64,000 bases of DNA from Corynebacterium qintianiae (GTDB lineage Bacteria; Actinomycetota; Actinomycetes; Mycobacteriales; Mycobacteriaceae). Position numbers and translations under genes: made by a program. Of the stretch, positions 24,852-31,628 are shown piece by piece. The DNA lies in contig NZ_CP064955.1 of NCBI RefSeq assembly GCF_011038645.2, positions 558,001-622,000 of the forward strand, given 5' to 3'. Position 1 is the first letter of the stretch; every line of letters starts with the position of its first letter. The notes under the pieces were generated by a model. It had not been told where the DNA came from, did no database searches, and worked only from the letters and a program-made list of their open reading frames with translations.

Positions 24852-25760
24852 TTACGGCCCTGTGTTGATGGGCTCGGTGAGATAGTACTCGGTTTCTACT
24901 TCCTGTGGGGTGGCGTAGTCCAATGCTTCGTGAAGTCGCTTAGTGTTCCACCAATGCACCCACCGCAAGGTGGCCAGTTCGACTTCTCCGACCGACGTCC
25001 ACGGGCCCTGGGCATGAATCAGTTCAGCCTTGTAGAGACCGTTGACTGTTTCGGCTAGTGCATTGTCGTAAGAATCGCCGACTGTTCCCACACTCGGGCG
25101 GATTCCTGACTCAGCTAGCGCAGTGGAATACTTCAGTGACACATACTGGCTGCCCCGATCGCTGTGGTGAATTAGCTGGTTTCCATGGATTCGCCCTGCA
25201 GTCGTTAACGCATGCTCCAAAGCCTCCATCGGCAGCGCGTTGGTGCGCATTGTCGAGCGTGTAGCGACACCAACAATTTTTCGGCTGAATACATCCACGA
25301 CAAACGCTGTATAAGCGAATCCTGACAGGGTGCGAACGTAGGTAATGTCGGCAACCCAAAGCCTGCCTGGTGCCTGCGCACGGAAGTTTCGGCGCACAAG
25401 GTCCGGGCGATGATCCGGTGTCTTCGGGCTGATCGTAGTTAGTGGGGTTCGCCCACGTCTGCGGCCAGAAACGCCTGCGAGTTTCATCAGACGTGCGGTC
25501 TTGTCGCGACCAATATGAACGCCTTCACGGTTCATCGCGTGCCACATTTTGCGGATGCCGTAGACCGAGAAATTCTCCGCATGCACACGCTGTATCTCTG
25601 GGATGAGCAGGCTATCGCTTAAGGCCCTTGCACTGGGAACACGAGTGGTCGCCTTGCGGTAGCCACGAGAGGTGATGAATCCACGATCTGCCTGTTTTAG
25701 AACTCTGCAGATGGCCTCGACCCCAAATTGATCTTTGTACGCGTCGATGTAGGAGATCAT
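24852..25760 (-). CDS. IS3-family transposase OrfB (DDE integrase domain)
   Basis: A 302-residue catalytic part. The N-terminal HTH_21-type region (YGIRKMWHAMNREGVHIGRDKTARLM) is followed by the rve integrase core with catalytic D (LWVADITYV), D (HHSDRGSQY) and E (NALAETVNGLYKAELI). The ATG at 25760 overlaps the orfA stop as ATGA. The frame is open upstream through a T-TTT-TTC slippery site at 25790-25796, so the active enzyme is probably an OrfAB fusion made by -1 frameshifting. Confidence 0.93.
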   Translation of the reverse strand: MISYIDAYKDQFGVEAICRVLKQADRGFITSRGYRKATTRVPSARALSDSLLIPEIQRVHAENFSVYGIRKMWHAMNREGVHIGRDKTARLMKLAGVSGRRRGRTPLTTISPKTPDHRPDLVRRNFRAQAPGRLWVADITYVRTLSGFAYTAFVVDVFSRKIVGVATRSTMRTNALPMEALEHALTTAGRIHGNQLIHHSDRGSQYVSLKYSTALAESGIRPSVGTVGDSYDNALAETVNGLYKAELIHAQGPWTSVGEVELATLRWVHWWNTKRLHEALDYATPQEVETEYYLTEPINTGP

Positions 25761-26077
25761 TTGGTCGTGGGTCGGTCGAGTTCCGCCGCGAAAAAAGCCG
25801 AAGCTGTCTTAAGAATCCCGTTTGCTCGTTTCAGTTCGCGGTTTTCACGACGCAGACGCCTGAGTTCTTCTTCCATTGTTTCGCCGCCTGAAGCGTCAGA
25901 ATTATCGCGTACTGAAGCGCTGTCACGGTACCAAGCCCGCAACGTGTGGTGGGATACACCAAGCAGCTCACCGACCTCCGTGTAGGCGCGTTGCAGTGAG
26001 CAAGACTCCAGGCGGACCATTTCGATGATCTGATGGACCGCCTTCTCCTTGAACTCGACGGAATACTTTCTAGGCAT
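25757..26077 (-). CDS. IS3-family transposase OrfA
   Basis: A 106-residue DNA-binding subunit. An N-terminal helix-turn-helix (MPRKYSVEFKEKAVHQII and GVSHHTLRAWYRDS) is followed by a leucine-zipper-like coiled coil (EEELRRLRRENRELKRANGILK). It ends with the IS3-typical ASAFFAAELDRP text that contains the frameshift site. OrfA alone usually acts as a regulator of transposition. Confidence 0.92.
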   Translation of the reverse strand: MPRKYSVEFKEKAVHQIIEMVRLESCSLQRAYTEVGELLGVSHHTLRAWYRDSASVRDNSDASGGETMEEELRRLRRENRELKRANGILKTASAFFAAELDRPTTK

Positions 26078-26895
26078 AGTTCAATCCTTCCTTAGCTGAG
26101 GTAGGAACTAAACCCAGGACGCTTCAATTCGAGGTTCATGGCCGCGCGTGTGCTGCCGACACGCACGACCGCAGATCTTGTTGCAGGGATGTGGGCATTG
26201 TTGTCGACATCGTTTCAGGCCGTACCTGAGCAGTTGTTGTGGGACCGAGAGACTGGAATTGGGCAAAAGGCGCTCACCCAGCCGGTGCTGTCTTTTGCTG
26301 GCATTTTGGGCACCAGGATTCAACAGGCTCCACCTCGTGATCCGGAAACTAAAGGCGTGGTGGAGCGGGCCAACGGGTATCTGAAGTCCTCGTTTTTCCC
26401 CGGCCGCGATTTCACGTGCCCAGCAGATGCCCAACGCCAGCTCGACGAGTGGATTACTGAGGTGGCTAACCAGCGTATCCACGCGACCACAAGGAAAATT
26501 CCGGCGGTGGCTTGGACAGCCGACAAGGCGCACATGGCCGCTTTGCCGCCGTATCCCCCGCAGATCGATGTGCTACGACAGGTGCGGCTGCCACGTAACT
26601 ACTACGTCGCCGTCGACGCCAACCACTATTCAGTGGATCCGCGAATGATCAACCGAATTGTCACCGTCCACGCTGGCTTGGAGCAGGTGGTCGTGCGCGC
26701 CCCGGACGGGACGATCGTCGCCCGCCACGAACGGGTGTGGGGCACACATCAGACAATCACTGACCCGATGCACGCCGCCACTGCGAAGCAGATGCGCCGC
26801 CAACTGGCCACGCCACCTGTTTCGCCGCAGGAGCTCGAGGTCGAACAGGCAGACCTGAACATTTACGACCGGCTGACCGAACTGGAGGTAGAGTC

Positions 26896-27687
26896 ATGAC
26901 CCGTCCACAACACACCACAATCGACTCCGAACTGGCGTATCTGGCCAGGGCGCTGAAGGCCCCGCGAATCGGATCAGACTATGCGACCATCGCCGAGAAG
27001 GCACGCCAAGCGTCGTGGACCTACGAGGAATACTTGGCAGCGGTGCTGTCGGTCGAAGCGTCGGCCCGGGCGGAATCCGGCGCCGCAGGCCGGATAAAAA
27101 GGGCGGGCTTTCCCCAGATTAAAACGATTGACGAGTTCGACTTTTCCACCCAGCCCGCACTCGACCGGGCCCGTATCGCCCGGTTGGAAACCGGCGGATG
27201 GATCACCGAGGCCGCAAACGTCATCTTCCTCGGCCCGCCGGGCACCGGCAAAACGCACCTGGCAACTGGGTTAGGGGTCATCGCAGCCCGGCAAGGCTAC
27301 CGGGTCGCTTTCGACACCGCCGCCGGATGGATCACCCGCCTGACCCAAGCCCACAGCACAGGCGGGCTGACAACATTGTTGACCAAACTCAACCGCTACC
27401 ACCTGCTCATCATCGACGAGGTGGGCTACGTCCCGATCGAGGCAGAAGCAGCGAACCTGTTCTTCCAGCTAGTGTCCAACCGATATGAGCGCGGCTCGTT
27501 GATCATGACGTCGAACCTGCCGTTTTCCCGCTGGGGCGAATGCTTCGGTGACGTCACCGTCGCCGCCGCGATGATTGATCGCATCGTCCATCACGCGGAA
27601 ATCTTCACGCACACAGGCACCAGCTACCGAATCGCCGGCCGAGAAAGTGTCCTACCGTCGATCACCGCTGAACGTCAGGCAGAATAA
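26896..27687 (+). CDS. istB: IS21 helper ATPase IstB
   Basis: A 263-residue AAA+ ATPase related to DnaC that helps IstA choose and capture target DNA. Walker A is GPPGTGKTHLA, Walker B is LLIIDEVGY, and the sensor region is IMTSNLPFSRW. The C-terminal MIDRIVHHAEIF block is family-typical. The gene is intact and overlaps istA by 4 nt (ATGA), but its partner is disrupted. A short relative of its 3' end recurs at 28304-28438. Confidence 0.95.
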   Translation: MTRPQHTTIDSELAYLARALKAPRIGSDYATIAEKARQASWTYEEYLAAVLSVEASARAESGAAGRIKRAGFPQIKTIDEFDFSTQPALDRARIARLETGGWITEAANVIFLGPPGTGKTHLATGLGVIAARQGYRVAFDTAAGWITRLTQAHSTGGLTTLLTKLNRYHLLIIDEVGYVPIEAEAANLFFQLVSNRYERGSLIMTSNLPFSRWGECFGDVTVAAAMIDRIVHHAEIFTHTGTSYRIAGRESVLPSITAERQAE

Positions 27688-27753
27688 GAAACACACGAAA
27701 ATGGGCTACTTTTCAACCGTCGCAACTGGGCTACAATTCGACCGTCGCTAACA

Positions 27754-28303
27754 CCCTGCGAAAACAACGGACCGGACATAAGAAAGTCCGCAATGCGGAC
27801 TCCGCCTCCGACACCGGACTCCGCCGCGGCGGAGTTCCTGCAAAAACATCGAATCGGGCGCGCCGTGTGTACTCCGCAATGCGGACTCCGCCGCGGCAGA
27901 GTTCCTGCAGAAACATCGAATCGGGCGCGCCGTGTGTACTCCGCATTGCGGACTCAGACTCCGACACCAAACTCCGCCACTGCCGTTGCAGAGACCCCGG
28001 CCGGTTCATCCACAGAACGAGCCGGCACCAAAACGCCGCAACGCGGACTCCGCCTCCGACACCAGACTCCGCCGCTGCAGAGTTCCCCCGAGATCAACGG
28101 ATTGGATAAGAAAAAGTCCGCAATGCGGACTTTGCAGTTGCAGAGTTCCTGCGGATACAACCGGTCCGGCACGCCGCAGGCACTTAGTAATGCGGACTCC
28201 ACCACGGCAGAGCCCCAGGGCATTCAGGCACAGAGCGGTCCGACACGAAAACTCCGCAATGCGGACTCCGCGACTGCAGAGCTCCTGAGCATTTAGCCCC
28301 AGA
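27754..28303. repeat. Dyad-repeat array, right part (7 units)
   Basis: Dyads begin at 27787, 27873, 27940 (TCCGCATTGCGGA), 28035 (GCCGCAACGCGGA), 28117, 28184 (only the right half kept) and 28253. The fullest units show the complete plan: dyad, then TCCGCCTCCGACACCAGACTCCGCC, a GCAGAGTTCCTGC stem side and a linker. Neighbouring units starting at 27787 and 27873 share long linkers (CATCGAATCGGGCGCGCC). Intervals are 86, 67, 95, 82, 67 and 69 nt. The array ends at an IS21 relic. No promoter or coding signal is seen. Confidence 0.85.
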
Positions 28304-28477
28304 GGAGCCACCGCCATGGGTAACCGCATCGTTCACCACGAGAAAATCTTCCAACACCGCGGCGTCAGCTACCGCATCAAAGGACGCGAAACGCCCGCAC
28401 TAACAACCCCCGAACTAAACCCACATCAGGCACAATAACTACGACCACATTCGCTTACATTTCGACCGTCGCTAACA
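28304..28477 (+). pseudogene. Relic of a second IS21-family element (istB 3' end plus right terminus)
   Basis: 28316-28438 encodes MGNRIVHHEKIFQHRGVSYR and a further 20 residues, which align with the IstB C terminus (MIDRIVHHAEIFTHTGTSYR). It is followed at 28460-28477 by CATTTCGACCGTCGCTAACA, matching the right end of the intact IS21 (27736-27753). The start ATG is simply the conserved internal Met. The divergence shows a different, older element of which only about 170 bp remains. Confidence 0.8.
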
Positions 28478-28618
28478 CCGTTGGCTAAGTCGGCCCGTGT
28501 CCGGGGTGTTGAGAAGTAGCCCGAAACCGCCGGGGCCTTTCACCGAGTCGGGTACTGGCACCGTCTAACTTTCCAGAGGGGGCTCAATGTGTGGCTCCTG
28601 ATCGATCTCCATACCCAA
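28478..28618. other. Short non-coding stretch between IS relic and terminator
   Basis: No gene is seen. At 28509-28524, TTGAGAAGTAGCCCG resembles the inner repeat of the IS21 terminus, so insertion-sequence debris may extend this far. Confidence 0.5.
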
Positions 28619-28648
28619 AAGGGCCGCCTCCAGAAAGAGGCGGCCCTT
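28619..28648 (-). terminator. Terminator of the YhgE/Pip gene
   Basis: AAGGGCCGCCTC and GAGGCGGCCCTT form a perfect 12-bp stem with a 6-nt loop. On the minus strand it is followed by TTTT. It lies just past the stop codon at 28666. Confidence 0.85.
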
Positions 28649-28665
28649 ATCGAATGGAGCGGAAG

Positions 28666-30834
28666 TTAGCGGACGATCGGGGACAGCGGCTGTTCGCCGA
28701 CTCGGGCATTTCCGGACTCGAGGGTGAGGCCATCTTCAGCCAGTTCCTCAGCTGCGCCGTGGCGTCGCGTGTTGTAGATAACGATAGAGGCGATCAGAGC
28801 TGCCACGGAGAAGGCGATGAGAACGATAATCGCGGTGATGAACGTGGAGTCGTACAGGCCGTCGGTGGCGCGCATGAATCCGTAGCGGGCGTAGCTCATC
28901 GGGTGGATCCGGTGGAAGAACTGCAGCGGACCCGGAATCGTCGGCAAGGGCCAAACGCCGCCGAAGACGAAGAGTCCCAGGGTGAAGAAGCCCACGGAGA
29001 ACAACCCGCCGACAAGGCGTCCGAAAAGGATGCGGAAGAACTGGAACATTGCGGCGCCGTTTGCCGCGATCAGAGTGATCACCAGGCCCATTGTGAGCCA
29101 GTTGTCTGGACGCCAGCCGGTGAGCACCGAAATTGCAGTGAAGACCGCCATGACGAGCAGGTTGATGCCGAAAATGAGGAGGAAAGCCCTGAGAACCGGG
29201 CCGGCCGGTGTGCGGCTCTCCGAGCGGCGTCCGACAACGTGGGGGAGCAGGGCCGAAAGGACCGCCATGATGAGGTAACCGAAGACGAGCATCACGATGA
29301 TGGAGAAGCCGCTCTCGATGGTCTTGACGGTCGGGTTAGTGGGGTCGACAACCGCCTGCGTCGGGTGCATGTTGGCTTCCTCGAAGATGATCGGAACTGC
29401 CATCTGCTGTGCAGAGCGGTCGACGTAGGAGACGACGGGTGCCTTTTCTGCGCCCTCGTCGAGCTTCGCCTTGAGTTCGCCGGAGCCGTCTTTGAGCTGG
29501 TTGACGCCGTCCGTGAGCTGGACACCGCCGTCGGCAAGCTGAGTGGTGCCGTCCTTCAGGCGCACGGTGCCGTCGGCAAGCTGAGTGGTGCCGTCCTTCA
29601 GGCGCACGGTGCCCGCGGCGAGGCGGTCCGTGCCGGCGCGTAGCTCGGTGGAGCCCGAAGCTAGCTGGGCGGAGCCGTCGACAAGCTGATTGACGCCGCT
29701 GATGTACGGGGCGTCCGGGCTATTCAGGTTGTAGCTGAGCTCGGCGGTGCCGGCGCGCAGGCGGTTGAGCTCGTTGACCATGTTTTGGGGGTTGGCGGGG
29801 TCGAGGCGGCCGAGAGAAGCTTCAAGGCTGTCCGCCTGCTCGTTGAGTCCAACGCTGCGCATGGTTCCGATAATGGGAGTCACCTGGGTGACAACGCCCT
29901 GAACCTGCTCCAACAGCGGGATAAGTGTCCCTGTGAGCTGCTGCACGCCGCCGTCGATCTGGGCGGCACCGTCGCCGAGCTGGGTGGTGCCGTCCTTCAG
30001 GGTGAGGAGGCCGTCATTAAGCCGAGCGGCACCGTCCTCTAGGCGGAGCGCGCCCGCGTTGAGCTCTCCCGCACCGTTATTCAGCTCCGTCGCGCCCGCG
30101 TCGAGCTGCACGGCACCGTTGTTCAGGTCGGTCGCGCCACTGTCAAGCTGGGTGATGCCGTCCACCGCGCGGCCCGTACCCTCTTGGAGGCGGCCGAGGC
30201 CGTCGTCGATCTTGCCGGCACCGTCGGCGGCGCGCTTGATGCCGTCGCCGAGCGAGTTGAGGCCGGTCAGTGTCTCCGTCGCGTATGTCTCCGAGATGGT
30301 GGAGGAGACCTCGGCCTGAAGCTGCGGGATCAACGACGAGGTGATGATCTTGCCGTTGGTGCCGCCGTAATCGTTGTACTCCACGAGCACCTCGGACTGG
30401 CGCGGGTCGTCGGAGATCAGCGAGACTGTGCGCTCCGAGAAGTCCTCTGGAATGGTGACCACGAACAGGTAGTCACCCTTGGTCAGGCCGAGGTGGGCTT
30501 CCTCGTCCGAAAGTTCTTCGAAGTCCAGGTATTCGGTGTCGAGCAGGCCCTTGACCACTTCGTCGCCCACGACGCGGAACTCTCCGCCGTTCTCCGCACC
30601 CTTGTCGTGGTTGACCACTGCGAGGGGAACGTTGGGCAGCGTCTTCGACGGATCCCACATGGACCACATGAAAGTGGCCGCCATGAGAAGCGGAATGACG
30701 AGCAAAAGCACGATGCCGACGCGGGCAGCGGCGCTAATAGGGCGCCAGTTGAGAACCCGCGCCATGCGCGTGGGCTGAGATCCGGCAGAACCTTCGGGGA
30801 CGGTGCCCCCACCTGCAGTGAGCTTCGTTGACAC
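28666..30834 (-). CDS. YhgE/Pip-domain membrane protein (ABC-2-type-like)
   Basis: A 722-residue membrane protein. One N-terminal membrane segment (VGIVLLLVIPLLMAATFMWSMW) is followed by an extracellular part of about 450 residues, then five C-terminal membrane segments (starting near SGFSIIVMLVFGYL). The extracellular part contains many LxxGxxxL-type repeats (for example LNNGAVQLDAGATELNNGAG), predicted to form long coiled coils. The architecture matches the YhgE/Pip family, whose relatives include phage receptors and type VII secretion components. It starts with GTG at 30834 behind GGAAG. A perfect 42-bp tandem duplication lies at 29527-29610. Confidence 0.88.
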   Translation of the reverse strand: MSTKLTAGGGTVPEGSAGSQPTRMARVLNWRPISAAARVGIVLLLVIPLLMAATFMWSMWDPSKTLPNVPLAVVNHDKGAENGGEFRVVGDEVVKGLLDTEYLDFEELSDEEAHLGLTKGDYLFVVTIPEDFSERTVSLISDDPRQSEVLVEYNDYGGTNGKIITSSLIPQLQAEVSSTISETYATETLTGLNSLGDGIKRAADGAGKIDDGLGRLQEGTGRAVDGITQLDSGATDLNNGAVQLDAGATELNNGAGELNAGALRLEDGAARLNDGLLTLKDGTTQLGDGAAQIDGGVQQLTGTLIPLLEQVQGVVTQVTPIIGTMRSVGLNEQADSLEASLGRLDPANPQNMVNELNRLRAGTAELSYNLNSPDAPYISGVNQLVDGSAQLASGSTELRAGTDRLAAGTVRLKDGTTQLADGTVRLKDGTTQLADGGVQLTDGVNQLKDGSGELKAKLDEGAEKAPVVSYVDRSAQQMAVPIIFEEANMHPTQAVVDPTNPTVKTIESGFSIIVMLVFGYLIMAVLSALLPHVVGRRSESRTPAGPVLRAFLLIFGINLLVMAVFTAISVLTGWRPDNWLTMGLVITLIAANGAAMFQFFRILFGRLVGGLFSVGFFTLGLFVFGGVWPLPTIPGPLQFFHRIHPMSYARYGFMRATDGLYDSTFITAIIVLIAFSVAALIASIVIYNTRRHGAAEELAEDGLTLESGNARVGEQPLSPIVR
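29527..29610. repeat. Perfect 42-bp tandem duplication inside the YhgE/Pip gene
   Basis: 29527-29568 and 29569-29610 are identical. Each copy encodes 14 residues (the TVRLKDGTTQLADG period), so copy number can change without breaking the frame. It lies in the coiled-coil repeat region. Confidence 0.9.
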
Positions 30835-30882
30835 AGCGGACTTCCTTTCGGATGAAGTCCCGCCAAGAGACGGGTGAATTTC

Positions 30883-30913
30883 GCTTAGGAAACTAAGTTA
30901 ATGCATCCTAAGC
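30883..30913. promoter_or_regulatory. Inverted-repeat operator candidate upstream of the YhgE/Pip gene
   Basis: GCTTAGGA and TCCTAAGC are perfect 8-bp arms 15 nt apart. A third half-site, CTAAG (30893-30897), lies inside and pairs with the left arm across GAAA. It is about 50 nt upstream of the GTG at 30834. The spacing resembles an operator for a dimeric repressor, but no regulator gene is adjacent. Confidence 0.5.
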
Positions 30914-30976
30914 GCACCGACGGTGATTTCACTCATTTTGCGCAGGAATAGGTTACCCCCGTCACACTGCCGTCAT

Positions 30977-31618
30977 TTAGAGGCGAAGCAGATTATTCTT
31001 CGCTTTCTGCACCTCTTCCAGGCGCTTCTTCGAGGTTTCAAGCGTGCGCCACAGTTCCGCCGGGATGGAGTCGACGGCACGGTCAACCACGGCCTTGTCC
31101 GGAGTGCCCCATGCGATCGGCATTGGGGCGACCACCTGCCAGTTGTTCTTCTCAGCGGCGCTGCGCTGGCCTCCTACCGCCGCAACCGGGACTTTTGCTC
31201 CCACGGATCCGTCGGTGTGGGGCACCGACTGGACGTCGCGCGAGGTCAGCGCCCAGCGCGGCGCGGAATCGTCGACGGTGGTGTTCACCAGAGCCAGCAG
31301 CGTGGTGCGCGTACCCGTATGGTCGGCGATGATGGCCGGGGCGAGGGGGTGGGCGTCGTAAAGCGACTGCGCGGTGCCGACGGAGCGGGGGATGGCTAGG
31401 CCGACGACGAGCATCATCACGCCGAACAGTCCGAGGCCGAGCGAGCCGAGCAGGTGCCAGGGCGAGGCCGGGTCGACAAACAGCCAGACCAGGACGGCGG
31501 CAGTGAGACAGATCACAAAGAGGGCCACACCGGAGATCACGAGGTACCGGGTGTCGCGCAGCATCTCGTTGTTCTGCTTGGCCCAATCCTCGTCGACGTC
31601 AAACCTGAAAGCGCTCAT
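30977..31618 (-). CDS. Conserved membrane protein of unknown function (DUF3239-like)
   Basis: A 213-residue protein with two membrane segments near the N terminus (YLVISGVALFVICLTAAVLVWLF and LLGSLGLGLFGVMMLVVGLAI), followed by a cytosolic domain of about 130 residues. The order (two membrane helices, then PRSVGTAQSLYDAHPLAPAI and a C-terminal amphipathic helix) resembles corynebacterial DUF3239 proteins; I am not sure of that name. It lies 10 nt upstream of the xpb stop on the same strand but separately from the YhgE gene. Confidence 0.7.
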   Translation of the reverse strand: MSAFRFDVDEDWAKQNNEMLRDTRYLVISGVALFVICLTAAVLVWLFVDPASPWHLLGSLGLGLFGVMMLVVGLAIPRSVGTAQSLYDAHPLAPAIIADHTGTRTTLLALVNTTVDDSAPRWALTSRDVQSVPHTDGSVGAKVPVAAVGGQRSAAEKNNWQVVAPMPIAWGTPDKAVVDRAVDSIPAELWRTLETSKKRLEEVQKAKNNLLRL

Positions 31619-31628
31619 GACCTACATA

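Larger units (their letters stand above)
24822..26126 (-). mobile_element. IS3-family insertion sequence
   Basis: A 1,305-bp element with perfect 23-bp inverted ends (24822-24844 and 26104-26126; outermost bases TGAAGCGTCC) and a 3-bp duplication, ATT, at 24819-24821 and 26127-26129. It has two overlapping reading frames in the minus orientation and a slippery heptamer for the frameshifted transposase. Everything needed for transposition appears intact, and the perfect ends suggest a recent arrival. Confidence 0.95.
24374..26899 (+). pseudogene. istA: IS21 transposase istA, interrupted by IS3
   Basis: The 5' part (24374-24821) encodes the N-terminal helix-turn-helix (GLSIRKIAAEVGCSKKTVERAL) and the first catalytic Asp (EQIQCDLTFP). 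The 3' part (26130-26899) encodes the second Asp (LLWDRETGIG) and the Glu (KGVVERANGYLKSSF), followed by the C-terminal DNA-binding region. Deleting the IS3 element and one ATT duplication restores VMVASYSRFMAARVLPTR and a 405-residue frame, so the interruption is the only defect I see. It starts with GTG and overlaps istB by 4 nt. Confidence 0.92.
24305..27753 (+). mobile_element. IS21-family insertion sequence, interrupted by an IS3-family element
   Basis: The ends are inverted repeats of about 50 bp starting TGTTAGCGACG, each with two copies of a GAAAAGTAGCCCA-like motif typical of IS21. A 5-bp duplication, CCCTG, flanks the element (24300-24304 and 27754-27758). Inside are istA and istB, overlapping by 4 nt. 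istA is split by a 1,305-bp IS3 element, so autonomous transposition should be lost. Removing the IS21 element rejoins one clean repeat unit of the surrounding array. Confidence 0.95.

Noticed and set aside
27793-28296. 167-residue frame in the right half of the repeat array
   Set aside because: Non-coding by the same argument. The peptide text shifts frame between units and no ribosome binding site is visible.
23975-28303. CRISPR array
   Set aside because: The shared dyad is only 13 bp. Intervals vary from 54 to 95 nt, linkers are partly repeated, and no cas genes are present.
28304-28438. Independent small gene starting MGNRIVHHEKIF
   Set aside because: Its Met aligns with an internal Met of IstB and it is followed by an IS21 terminus, so it is a transposon relic.
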